Source of the DNA: Xestospongia muta
Taxonomy: Eukaryota > Porifera > Demospongiae > Haplosclerida > Petrosiidae
DNA: 64,000 nt
Assembly (NCBI GenBank): GCA_963693285.1
Contig: OY848925.1
Coordinates: forward strand, 3,698,932-3,762,931
Direction of reading: 5' to 3'
Below, one piece after another: positions 24,767 through 37,809 of this stretch. The position numbers and the translations under genes are program-made. Position 1 is the first letter of the stretch; the number at the start of each line of letters is the position of its first letter. The notes under the pieces are model-generated. The model made no database searches. It saw only the letters and a list, made by a program, of their open reading frames with translations, and was not told the DNA's origin.

Positions 24767-25329
24767 TTATTACATTTACTTTTTTGAAATCTTTAATTGA
24801 AATCTTTAATTTAGCACTTGCAGCCAAAACTAATTGATTTAATAAGTATGCCAAGTCAACTTGGCAATGGTCAATTTTTCATGTTGTTTGTATAACAATC
24901 TATGCTGCAAACTGAGAGAGTATTGCACATGTTTAGATATAAAACTCCTTTAAAATGGTTGTCATTGTTTGATAAAGAGCTTATATTAAGTCTTTGCAAA
25001 AGCTGACTAAAGTCATTGTGGATTTCTCCTCATTTGGTCTCCATTAAGGTGGATATGTTTAGTAACAATTGATAATTAAATTCTTGGCAACTATTTCACA
25101 AGAATGCAAGTGATATAGTAATTATAGCAATACTGTTAATATTCTTACTAACCTGTCTGAGAGATAATTGTTAAATTCATTACAAAACTATATCAATACC
25201 CTGTTTTACATGCAATTAATGTATAAAGTAGTCATTTATATTTAAATCCCATACATCACTTTTGCAATATTTTGGTGAGATTGTCTACAATATATAACCA
25301 ATTTATAAGTCTAGTTTGTGTACTATATC

Positions 25330-25650
25330 TTATTAAGAATCTTTTCCATATCCAGATTCTAGGACTTTACCATAATCAGCAACACTGATATTCCATTGAG
25401 AACATAAGCTTTGAAAAGTTCTGCTTTATCTTCTTCATCTAGTGCATAACATGAGGCTGGTCTATGTCTGTCTTCACTATACAAATTATTCTAAAAACTT
25501 TATGAACATATGATCCTTTCAGGTACATTAGAGAGTAATTCCCATTATTCAGTGGTTGCCTTGTCACAACAAAAATATGTGAGGTTCTCTTCTTTTGTAG
25601 TTTGTCCTGATAAGACTTATTAGAGTAAGTCACAACATGTTTGTTTGTTT
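25330..25650 (-). pseudogene. Caspase-like C-terminal fragment (copy D)
   Basis: Minus strand: a worn match to the very end of the last exon (GQTTK ... CCDKATTE ... SNVPE), with a frameshift, followed at about 25470-25340 by CYALDEEDKAELFKA and later KVLES, which pairs with the tail seen in copy C. Only the tail of the gene remains. Confidence 0.6.
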
Positions 25651-25659
25651 TATTAAAGA

Positions 25660-26710
25660 AATTATACAGGACATTAATCAGTAGTGGTTATATCATCATA
25701 TTTAAGACTCACAAACACTTCTATCACCCATTACTATATTTATTGTCATCAATACAGCAAATATCAAGTTGTTTAGTTATAGGAGCTAGATTAAAATGTA
25801 GAGAGGTGATCATACTCATCAGAGAAGATGATAATACCCAGTACATGTACAGTACATGTAATAATAAAACTGAGATAAATTAATGGGATGTTTTGTAGAA
25901 TAAATTTAGCCAATTTTTTAAATTAACAAAATAGACTACATTAACCTGTATAACAAATTGATCCTCATGTTTCCAAATCCTCTCTATTAGTTATCAGTCT
26001 CTTTTACAACCTTAAGACAAGGTTGAGATAGATTCATCAAAGATGAGGTTGTCCTACTATATATATATATGTAATTCTCACCGACCCTCTTCAAAAGTCA
26101 GCATCACAACCAGTTTTAGAGTAGAAAAGAGTATGCAAAAGTGTATATATTGAATAGAAACTTGTAATTTAGAAGTTGATTGTTCGCCACTCTCTCATTG
26201 TATATTCTATTGCAATGGTTAGCATATTTAATATTCCTATCATATGTTTATTCTGTATATTTTTACTTATAGTAATCTACAATGATAGTATGATAATCTT
26301 TAAGAAAAGACCAAGAAACTAAGCCTGTGATGAAAGCCTCTTAGAGACTTCTATCATTTTATGTTTAAGGTTTTGGTGATAATAATGAAGTACAATAAAT
26401 AGTTTAGTTAATTAACATTATACTGATGCAAATTTTATTCTTGTCAAAATGCTTTGTTAATGAAAATAATTGTTGAGTGGATTATGGTTTTCAAGGAAGC
26501 ATAAGATAATTAAAATATATGTTGTTTTCAAGGTCTGTTTCAATGGCTAAAATGTCAATACAACAATTATCCTCAAAAGTATATTTTGCGCTTTGTATTT
26601 GACATTTCAGTCATTTTGTAGAATCAGATTATTATAATGATAAGGTATACTATTTTCCATTATATTATTAATCTTTGTTACTTGCAAGGGGGAAAAAAGA
26701 TTGAAATACT
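25660..26710. other. Spacer downstream of the caspase-like gene
   Basis: AT-rich. The 80-codon plus-strand frame at 25641-25883 has no known domain. The part 26440-26700 is shared with 16780-17060 (3' flank of copy B), as expected of a tandem duplication. Confidence 0.5.
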
Positions 26711-26713
26711 TAG

Positions 26714-26719
26714 TTTATT
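26714..26719 (-). promoter_or_regulatory. Poly(A) signal of the caspase-like gene
   Basis: AATAAA on the minus strand, 10 bases past the stop codon at 26730-26732. Confidence 0.5.
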
Positions 26720-26729
26720 TTAAATGCAT

Positions 26730-29700
26730 TCAATACTGTACAATATGTTCCTTCCAGGTACATGTAGTCTCAATTTGACATTTCCCTGTAGTTGTCTTGC
26801 TACAACGAATTTTTCTAAAGTCACCCCATTTCGTAGTTTGTCCTGATGAGAGCTTCTTATCAGTGTAAGTTATAATCATTTTATTTATTTCATCAAATTC
26901 ATGAGCCTCGGTAATGTAACAAAGTGCAGTAGCTTCCTCATTAGCACCACAGGAACAAAATAATCTGAGTAATATTCCTTGTTCTCTTGTGTAATGTCCA
27001 CAAGATGGGATACCAAGGTCATCTAGAATTTTGACACAATCTTTAATCCAGTTACCAGAATAGCTACAATCAGACTGTATTGTGAGTCGTTTTCCTCTGT
27101 AGTAATCCATATATAGACCAAAAATATCCTGGAATGTGATGACACCATCTTTAAAACACCAGTTACCAGTGTTCTTCTCTCCATGACCAGTGTACCAGAT
27201 GATAGCTAAATGTAAGTAATTAATATGTATCATTAATGTAATTTATTGGTTTTGATTCTCTTACCTACATATTGTTTACAGTTAGTTAAGAAGTTTTTTA
27301 TCTTCTCCAAATAGTATTCTTTGGAATATCTATTTCCTGGAAGATCTGAACAAGCTAACACATGATGACAACATAGGTCTATTTCATGCATTTTCTTTGT
27401 AAGGTTAATCTCTTTTGTCATCCATTGGTTAGATCCTTCTTGACCACTGGGTATAAGTTTGTGTGCAACTTGAATGTTCTGAGAATCAGACACTTCTCCA
27501 AATGAACCAATGATCAAGAGATCATATTTGCCATACTGATGCTCTCGATAGGTTGGGTTATATACGGAAGTATACTCTTGTAGTTGTAAATTCAATAATG
27601 TACATTGCTCCTGTAATCTTCTGGTCTCTTGTTGATACTTTGCTGACTCTAACAGTAATTAGACAATTTTTGAATAATAGTTTCATTGACATTTATGAGA
27701 AACATGTAATATCTATCTATAGATAGAACGCAGATGTTTATAAACACCGGTTTCCTTGATAGACACCTCATGTTTATCATTAACATGAAAAGGTATTCTT
27801 TTTGAGTATTCATATTTGGTTGGACTTGTGACATGACTGGGCTTGTTTGGGTGGGACACTACAAAACCTGACTTTTGATTCACAATGTACTCAAAAGCAT
27901 GCCCTTAACTATAAATGCCATTTTCTTATAAAACTAATAAACAATAAATTGTATCAACCACAAGGCTATAGTTTGAACCAAATAAGGAATTTTGACTTCC
28001 TGTCCATTTTAATGTCAATTAGTGTATACACTTTAATTATAATGTAGAATTACCTTTTATAATAGATTCTATTTCCTTAGTCTTTTCTCTACTAGTACTT
28101 TCTTGCATTTCTAGTTGACGTCTTAACTTTTCATTCTCTTCTACAAGAGATATAATTTCCTGTAGATGGTAGACATCATATCAACAAAAGAAGTAATAAC
28201 TGATGTCTAATATTACTGATCTTTTACCTCATCTCTTTTTTGTTTATCAGCATCATCCTCTTCTAGTTTGAAGAATTGACTTTGTTGTTGTGTAGCTGAA
28301 ATCAAATAAATGAAATAAAGAATATACATTTATGCGCGCGCGCGTGTGTGTGTAAAAATAGTAAGCAAGCAAATACAAACTATAGATAATGTTGTCATTT
28401 GCCATTTCAACATGACGGGTTGGCTTTCATATATACCTCAACATTATTTCACTGCTTAAAAGTTATTGACACAAGACTTTCAAATTGCTTTAGTATGTCA
28501 GACTAGTTATCAGCTGATGATGTCTTAAGAGGCTATTGAAGTGCCATATAATTACATACTCAGTATAAATAAACTAAACATGCATCATGTAGTAGTTTAA
28601 TCCATATTTCATTGATACTAAAATGACTCTGTTGATCTATCTATCCCCAGTATTTCTCTTTCATTACATTTATATCTTCTAAAAGAAAATGTTTATGTAC
28701 TTGTATAACCATGTACTTGCAAATAGCTTAAGCAATTACTATGTATTTGGTGCGAATTAAGCATTCTTTATTTTGATTTTTTAAGTAAACAATAACATTG
28801 TAGACAAAAAGGGAGCAGGCAAAGTTTGCATAAACTGCAATGTCATACAAAAAGTCAATTTTCTACACAACTATCTGTAATTACTATACTGATGAGTACA
28901 GTTAAGGAGTGATATAGCTAAACTCTTATGTGAATCAGTCAGTTTATAGAATTGATATCAAGTTTTTGCAAATGCAGTGTGAGCAAATTCCTTATCAGTC
29001 CTCATTATGGGATATATGGAATAATAATTATTAATTAACTAGATAGTACCTCAAAATTATTCACAAGAATGTAATTGGTCTTTAGACATATATTACTAGC
29101 CAGTTATTATAATTGTATTGTTAATATCGATACTAACCGGTCGGAGAAATAGTTGAGGTGATAAAAGAGTTATCTACTGGAAGAGATTGTTCTTGATACA
29201 ACTCTGTATGTATCTTAACACAAAAATAACACTTCACATTATCTTATATAAATCAATCCATTAGTCTCACATCTCTCTCTTTATGGTTCTCAAAATCTTC
29301 ATCTACTGGGATGTATCCTGGGAGACTAATACTACCTGGAGTATTAACAATGCCTGAAGTTTGGCAGCAGACAATAAGAAGATGTTAGTCACCATATTTG
29401 TAGTCAAATTAAATTTATATTAAATTGAAATTGAGTATGAGTTAAAGAAATATAATTATGTATTGTATGATTATTGGAGTGTATTATATTGAATGTAGTT
29501 TACGTATAACATACTAATTGTATCTTTCTTACTTAGTTGTGATGTTAGTGATTTTACATTATCCTGAAGTCTTAGTATCTTTTGTTGTTGTTCTGCTAAC
29601 ACTGATAGTAACTCTTTCTCTTCAGCTAAAAGAAAGCATCATTATTAGAACTATATTTTAGGCTCAGTACATTAGGCAAGTAATTAATAAACAAGAGATA

Positions 29701-32700
29701 ATTGTCATAAATTTAGGCAGTTGGTAGCACAGCTTATGTAGAGGTAGCTCATATCACCCATTTAAACATCTTAGTAGAACATGTTAAATCATAGTATCTC
29801 ATACAAGCAAAAATCGGTGTTCACAGGTTCTCAATATATTGTAGCATTGGAAACACTTATATGTAATGACTAATGTTATAGCTTGAAATGTGTATTGTAA
29901 GAAAAAAATAACATTCTCATTTTTGAGTTTCTTTCTTCAGTCTGGTTTATTTTTATAGCACCAGTTACACTAAATAATCAGTTAAAAATTAAAAGGCATT
30001 CATTAGTTTTTTACAGAGATAGCAGATCAATAAAAGGAGTAGCTGTTTTAGCAATTATCATAACAGTATCAATCCTACATAAAGTACACACAATAAACAC
30101 ATTGCTTTCCAACTATCAATATGTGACTTGATTGCAAAAAGGGACCACTTCTGTCAAAACATTTGTGACCTGATTTGTGAAAAACCCAACTGTTAAAACA
30201 TATTAAAAAAAAGGTTTTGTATACATATAGTTGCTATATATGCATAACTATTCTATATGTATGCAAAAATGTTTTGGATATGTTTTATCAGTGTTTTTAC
30301 AAATGAGGTCACAAATATTTTACAAGAAGTGGTCCTTTTTCGCAAATCTGGTCACATATAGTTTTTGTCATGCTATGTCCATCACTGCTCAATTCTTTCC
30401 TTTTTTATCAGATTGATACTAAGCGATCTCTATATCATATCTATTTTCCAAAGACACTTTTAAGGTTTACTAACTTTGACAAAATAAAATCAGAATTAGT
30501 TGGCATTAAATGTTGGCGGAATATGCTAGGCAAACAACAGAAGTGTCAAAGTAGAGATGGCCCAGATTGACCAATGAAATGAATTTGCAGAAAGCAGAGA
30601 ATATCTTACCAATAGCATATCGGAATATTTTAATATTTGTCAGTCATCCTCCCTAGGTTAACAACCATGTTCTGATTAATTTACAGGCTAAAGCAATGTT
30701 TCTAAGCATTACAGTAGAAGTTGGTGAAAATACTGAATTGTTCACATTTTTTTTCATTTTCTTTTTTCCACAACAATAACTCAAAAATATAGATTTACCA
30801 CCATTTTCACAGATGCAGCACAATTTGAAATAAATCATTCTTTTTGTATCTCATATTTCAATTGTTTTGAAAGGAAATCAATTTCAGCAGTTTATTATCA
30901 AAAGCTACATTAGAAAAACCATTTTTACAAATAAATGGATAGGAAAGGAGATTATAAAAAGCATAGTCTCCTACATAATTATTCTGACTGATAACTGTAT
31001 CTTCTGCTTTGATGTTCCGCATGAAATATCCAAGATATTTATTGGATTACTGATAAGTTATTGAATGTAGCATAGCTATGACGCATTGAATAAAATTTCA
31101 TTATATATAACTTTCTTATTGTATTTTGCGGGACCTCCTAGTTGATGGAACCATTCTAAGTTCCCACCTAAAATCCTGTTATCAATTTTCATGGTAATTT
31201 TATTTAATCAGAATAGGTTTTTCTGTGAGCTTGTTGAACATGGAACTTTACTGCCTTCTATCATGCTACAGCTTTCTCTATTGACTATCAAAAACTAAAT
31301 TGCCCAGTGATATATTGTTGCAATCTAGACTTGTGCTATTATATAGAGATGATACAATTGCGATCTTTACTACCTTGTTTGTATCCTTTCTATTGTTCTG
31401 ATATTACTTATCCCTACATTTCATTTCTTATAAAATGTTTTTATTCACTTGTATAACAAAGTTACAGTCAACCAAGATGTACCAGGTTAATAGGTTGGAA
31501 TATAGGATCACTAAATTTGTTTCTGAAGTGGTCAAAATGAAATCTACAATCTTGTTTGCATTTAGGTTCATACTCAACTAATCCCATATAATCCATTATT
31601 AGAGAAAAAAATTATAACAATTGTCCTCATGTACCTTCCTTTCTTTCTAGAATTGATGTCAAGTATTGAACATCTCTTTCCTTCATTTTTCTCTTTTCTA
31701 AAAATACAAAACATGAATAATTACTACATAAAATTTAAAGAGCTAATTAAACACATATAGATACAGTGAATAAAAAGGAAAACATGTATAAATACCTTCA
31801 ATAGAAGCTATTTTCATAGTCTTTTCTCTACTAATGTTTTGTTGTGTTGCCAATTGATATCTCAACTCTTCAATCTCGACTACAGGAGCTCGAACTTCCT
31901 GTAGATATTAAAACATTATGAAACAATTTTACTAATGCAAAAATCATCCTTCTCATTTTATGAGATGCTGATGTTATAGTGATACACTCTGAAGCATATG
32001 TCGAATCAATCACAGCCATCATCTCAGCACTCACCATTGTCTAAGTATGAGGCTTACGTCTTTTTTATTGCTTTCTATTCTCATGTATCACAATATAATA
32101 AATAAGTAAATACAGACCCAAAATTATTGCCTGTTACATGTTGAGTGGACTAAGGCAATAGCAAAAAATTTTTACCTCATCTCTTCTTTGTTTATCTGTG
32201 ACATCCTTCTCTAGTGTAGACTGTTGACTTTGTTGTTGTGGATCTAAAAAGTAAGTAGCAATACATTGATTATATATTTATATATTTATATGTTACTAGA
32301 CAGCAATTATAGTTGTAGTGTTAATATCATTACTAACCTGTCTGAGAGATGACAGAAGAATTATCTACTGGAAGTGATTGTTCTTGATACACTTCTGTGT
32401 GTACCTTAAAATAGAAACAACACTACACATTATCTTTTATAAATTAATCCATTAGATTTACCTCTCTCTCTGCAGTGTTCTTTGCAATATTAATTATTGG
32501 TCTTTCAAAAGAATCAGTAGAGTTTGAATCTGCTTCTTTAGTGAAATAATATAATAGTATTTTTGTTATTGTAGTGATATATCAGAATAAGTAGAGACTG
32601 TGCTATCGTAAATAGAAGATACACCAACATTTGAATGTAATGTTTTTTGCTTGTATGGACAGAATCAGATCCAGCTTCTAATATTTAATTTATTTCTATG

Positions 32701-35700
32701 TATGTAAGCTAAAGTGTGATTCTATCATCTACATGTAAAATATAAGAGCTGAACCATCCTAGTTTGAGACCTAGTGTTTTATACTAATAAATGCTTCCAT
32801 ATATATACATATTTTCTATTAATCAGTATTTCATTTCCTGTTCTAAAACATACAACTTGTACAAATACCTTCATTTTGTTGTACATTTGACTCAAATTCC
32901 ATAGACAGCTGTTTACTGATGGTTTGTTGTACATGCATTTCCAGTTGATGTCTCAACTCTTCAATTTCTTCTTCAAGAGCTCTAACTTCCTGTAAATGGT
33001 ACACATATTAACAAAACAAGTAGTACCTGTTATCTAATACTCCTTATCTTTTACCTCATCTTTTCTTTGTTTATCAGTGACATCCTTCTCTAGTTTAGAC
33101 AATTGATTTTGTTGTTGTGGAGCTATAACGTAAATCAAATATACAATTGGGATAATAAATACCATCAATGTTATTTCATCTTCTTATTTAATAACACTAG
33201 AAGCAAAATCATTTATTACTATATACAGCATACAAGGATAAGTGATGTTGTTGCTGTAATTATCTCTTAAATTTACAACTTTGCATTCTTTTATTTATGT
33301 AGTGATATTTAAGCACATAACATAGGTAAAACACAGATAAAATCAGCATATGCTGTACTAATGTATGTATAATTCACTTCTGTTTCCAATCCCTCAACCC
33401 TCATTTATCTATGTTGTAATAATGATATATTCAAAAGTAACATATTACTATGAAATCATAAGTTTATAGTTCTACAACTGTGATATAATTTGGTCAAAAC
33501 TCAAATCCATCGCAGACATGGTCATCTGAATATAACATTATTTGACTGGGCTCATAACATACTGAATTATTGCTACATGATCACAAGAACTTTACATTAT
33601 AACTTTTAAAAAGTAAAAATAACTGTCCGAGTCTATAACATGACCTCAATAATTCATTGTATAAAATCCGAATCCCCAATATTAGCAATATATAACAAGT
33701 TATGAACTTAGAATAGATTGTCCATCAGACATTTAATGAAAGACAGCATGCAGGGAACATGGCAAGGTAGCATCATTGTCCTTATATAATACATTTATAC
33801 GCTGACAATATAACAATTGCAATATTTTACTATTGATTTGTACTAGAAATAAGCAAATTTGGACTACACTATTGGGATTTTGAATGTTTCTATTATGATA
33901 AATTTGGTTAATGTCAGTATGAAAAGGTTGAGTTTAAAGCCAATCAATTTATGTATTTAGTAATGGAACAATGCAAATTCAATGATGTCATATAAACATT
34001 TACAGCAATTTATAATAATTTTTCATTAATGCATACTACTACTAACCTTTCCGACAGATAGTTGAGGTGACAGAAAAGCTATCTCCTGAAAGAGGTTGTT
34101 CTTGACAAACTGTATGTATTACCTAAACATAGAAATGACACTATATTTCTTACATAAATGAATCCATCAGTGTTACCTCTCTCTCCGTACTATTATCAGC
34201 ACTCTTATTTCCAGGCACAATGTATGGAAGACTAGGAACAACAATAACATCAGAATCTGCTTCTATAATAACAGATGTCATTAGTTACTATGGTTAACTT
34301 AGTATAATAGTATACAATACACTAAACACACTGCTAAAATTGATAAATAAATCGAATATTTAACATATGAATTGAACATGTGAGTGTCATATATGACAAT
34401 GACTCTGCATATGATACAGAGTGTCTGTATGTGAGTGTCACATATGACTATGACTCTGTATATCAGAAGGTTGTTGAGTACATTTACTGAGTTTGGAAAA
34501 GATATATGGATTTATTAGGGATGTGTATGTATAGACTTGTGACACACTAAAACCAGCTATATGTTGGTACTTTCTAATAACATCAAATGTAATACTTGTG
34601 CACTTAATGTATGCTTATGTACCTAATCTACTAGCATATATTAACTACATAGCTAATATATATCCATATATGGAATAAAATTTAATAATTACAATACATA
34701 TTATGTATGATTAAACAATTAGTCTAGACAACTAATAGAACTAATTATATGACGGCATTAATGTGTGTTGTATGTACATTATAGATATGCCTACTACATA
34801 CTAATGAGTGACATGAACAAGGAAAAACATTAGCATTGCCAATATGTACATGCACATGTTCTAGCAATATGCAACAATCGTTTTGCTGATATGGTGTTAA
34901 CTTAATATTAACAAAGCTACTACCATCACTGCTATGTGAATTATATTAAAAAGGAAGAAAGTTGGTTTACACTCTTGGGATTGTTGCATGCATCACTGTA
35001 AAAATTACTGTTTTTAACAACTAATTTGTAACTTGGATGGATTACTATGGAATCTAGAGTTTAAGTGAATTACTTACTTTACAATTTGTTGGTAGAACAT
35101 ACCAACAAATTATAGTGAGTAAATACACAAGTACCAGAATCTATAGTATTTCAAGAATGTGTTATTAAGCTACAAATTATTTGTTAAAATAACAAATTAA
35201 TTTTACAGCATATATATAATGTTAAAGTTTGTTTAATATCAGTATGAAATGATATGAGTTTAAGGCCAATCTAACCATACTGGCCAATACAAATGCATGT
35301 ACTTAGTATTGTAACAATGTGAAATTGTTGAAGTAATAGAGCAATATTTTGGATTACTTCATAACGTTACTAACCTATCTGAGAGATAGTTGAGATAATA
35401 GAATTTGAGGAGTTATCTACTGGAAGAGGTTGAGCTGGACTCTCAAAACTGTTATCTCTGGGCACATATTGATTAAGGATATTACCACTACCAGGAGTAG
35501 CAACAATGTCCAAATCAGGACGATGTATATTCTAAGGTATAGTGATATCAATAATGTATGTAGATATTGATGTACATATAAGAAAACAAATATATATACA
35601 CATTAATTGATATAAACATGTAAATACCTTTTTATCTCTCTTATCAAGGATAATATTATCTCCCACCTGTAAAAAGATCACTCCAATATCAAGGATATAG

Positions 35701-37063
35701 TGTACGCTTGTCTTTGCCATTACACTCAGTGCTCTTATAAATGACTCAGGAGCACACATTGTGACAATGATGGAGCCAGCTTCCACTTTAATAATATGAA
35801 TATACTGAGTAAGATCGGAGAATACATCCTTGACAATTTTCTCAAACTCTTTGATTGTAAAACTTTCAGGTGAAGACCAATTTAAATGTAGAGTGATGGT
35901 ACATTTCATTGTAGGATTACGACCAGTTAATTCTACTTCTTTCTGTAGCTCTTGAGCAAATGTAGCACTCAGTAACTTCTTACGATAGATCTGTTCTTCA
36001 ACTTCATATGCTTTAATGGCTGTTATAGCATCGGAGAGTTTGAAACGATCGATAATAGCTACTAGAACACTCAAATTAACTGGTGAACAAAGCCTACGAA
36101 CTGCAACAAAAACATCAGTTATGTCTTGTGCTCTTCTGATTTCTTCTTTAAACTCTTCAAATGGATAAGACAGGACTAGAAATTGTTTTATCCTATCAAT
36201 GTTGATTTTAGCTGACTCAGCAACTTCTTGAACATCAAGCACCAAAGCGCCTAATTTTCCTTGCATTAAACTCAAATCTTTATGGATGCTCTCATGAACT
36301 GTGACAGTTTCTGACATAGTGAAATAGTACATATTATAAGTATTTGTATAATGTTAAATCTCTATTGTTATATAAACTTACTATGTAATTGTCTGTTTGT
36401 GGTTGGAGTAACAGATGGTTGATAGTTGAAGTCAGGTGATTCTGGAAGAGATTTTAAGTGAAAAATCATGCATTAATGTTATAACACTCTGAAGATATAT
36501 AAAATAAAATATCTATTAATGTTCTGGTTAATGTTTATTTGTACAATGTTGTTAAGGATTTTAATGTTTGATATGTAATCTTTGGAAACTATAGTTAAAA
36601 ATGACAGTTTGCACACTTCTTTGAACTTTTTTTAACAAGCAATGACATTGAAGCTTTAACTGTCTAAACCTAGTCTCTTATTTACAAGACTAGTCTGAGT
36701 CTTTTACACAGCAGCATGCTTTATTAATAGAGTAAGATTACCGTAGTCTGTTGTCATTTCTTCAGCAATTGAGTCTAATGGAGGATGGTCTTCTAATATT
36801 GAAGTGATCTTAATAAGATTGTTAGGGTCACAAACTACTGCCCCTTTCATTCCATTTAGTAAGTGATAATTCCTAACAATGACACAGCTAGTTTCACATG
36901 AGGCTTTCATCAGTGTCCAGTCAGAGATAAGACCAGCAGAGAACAAACCAGAAGCTAGAGATACAGGATCATCAATGACATGATGTAATCTACTGAAGTA
37001 CTTCTGTATCACCAGATACTCCTTGGTAGAGGCTACAAAGTTGTCATCTGAGTCTATAGCCAT
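26730..37063 (-). CDS. CARD-like / coiled-coil / caspase-like protein, 1077 aa, 20 exons
   Basis: Exons: 37063-36742, 36441-36382, 36310-35628, 35531-35375, 34262-34177, 34122-34047, 33122-33055, 32989-32869, 32535-32462, 32404-32338, 32243-32176, 31898-31796, 31697-31635, 29625-29533, 29353-29271, 29213-29138, 28295-28228, 28159-28054, 27648-27265, 27205-26730. All junctions are GT-AG, phases match, sum 3234 nt. Residues 1-107: helical death-fold-like (CARD-like) domain. 128-354: unrecognised alpha/beta domain. About 407-790: three copies of a four-exon cassette giving Gln-rich and heptad-like coiled coils (LEEEIEELRHQLE). 792-1077: caspase-like domain with TGHG (His ~927) and SDCSYSG (Cys ~966) as in clan CD peptidases. 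Such pairing suggests a scaffold-activated protease in cell death or defence; that role is inference. The start is the first ATG of an open exon. Family name uncertain; splicing needs transcript support. Confidence 0.83.
28331..28352. repeat. (GC)n(GT)n microsatellite
   Basis: Alternating gc then gt for 22 bases in an intron of the caspase-like gene, striking against the AT-rich background. Confidence 0.85.
30118..30360. mobile_element. MITE with ~70-bp inverted repeats and TA ends
   Basis: The left arm begins tatgtgacttgattgcaaaa and the right arm, reverse-complemented, tatgtgaccagatttgcgaa; both continue ggaccacttct and then atttgtgacct. TA stands at both ends, as for Tc1/mariner-derived MITEs. 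It lies in the longest intron (29626-31634) of the caspase-like gene. Confidence 0.82.
34378..34470. repeat. Short direct duplication
   Basis: gtgagtgtcatatatgac..tgactctgcatat recurs about 54 bases later with few changes. Intronic. Confidence 0.7.
35070..35125. repeat. Short hairpin
   Basis: ttactttacaatttgttggta and taccaacaaattatagtgagtaa are inverted copies separated by five bases. Intronic in the caspase-like gene. Confidence 0.7.
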
Positions 37064-37340
37064 TGCAATTTAAATCTAACCATATATGGTTATTGTTATT
37101 TTAAGAGTTATTGGTTTGCACAAATTACTACCTGGCTACTGTGAATGCACTGATGTTTTGGTTGTAGTTTGGAAGCTTTGTTCACTAGTTATATTCAAGA
37201 GTTATAGTTGATATGTTATGCTTTGGTGGGGTATGGTTTGTGATTGATGAATTTACTACTGTATGTTACATAAATATTGAAATCTCCATAAATTATGTAC
37301 TGAGTTTTTTATAAAATGCACTACAAATAAATTTGTTAAG
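37064..37340. other. 5' flank of the caspase-like gene
   Basis: The promoter of the minus-strand gene should lie here. No distinct motif was recognised. Confidence 0.4.
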
Positions 37341-37807
37341 ATGATTGTGTATATTGATATCAAAAGATATCTTGGCAGTTTATTTACAAAAACACTTCAT
37401 AACTTCATATCATTTAAAGGGAGTGTGACATACATAGATAACATCGATATGTATCCATTGTCTAATTTTGTTTCCTTTGGTGATATAAATGGTGAAATTT
37501 TGTTTAAAAAAGCTCTAATCAAATCTTTTTGCCTTGCAAAGCTGCCTGTTTTCTCTACAACTGATCTTCCTACTATCTCGTTGTGGTTAAAAAAAGGCGT
37601 GGACATGGTATGACGTCATTAAAGGATGCTGTTTCTGCCAAAAGTACTGATTCTGATTATGTTTCGAGAGTTTTGAGTCTTTATGTTTCTATTCTTTCTT
37701 CGAGATTGAACATTCTGAAAAAGAAAATGTTGACAAATTTTATAGAACTGTAGAATCGTATCAGTTTAAACTTATAGCATCAGTTGAACCTGACTCAATG
37801 GAGTAGG
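37341..37807 (+). pseudogene. Unrecognised coding remnant
   Basis: The frame 37341-37613 (90 codons) reads like protein (GSLFTKTLHNFISFKG, KALIKSFCLAKLPVF) and is followed, in another frame, by 37611-37755 (LKDAVSAKSTDSDYVSRVLS) and then by a third, about 37715-37807 (ENVDKFYRTVESYQFKL), which ends in TAG. Three consecutive protein-like stretches in shifting frames suggest a decayed gene of unknown family. Alternatively 37341-37613 is a chance frame; a shadow frame covers it on the minus strand. Confidence 0.35.
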
Positions 37808-37809
37808 GA

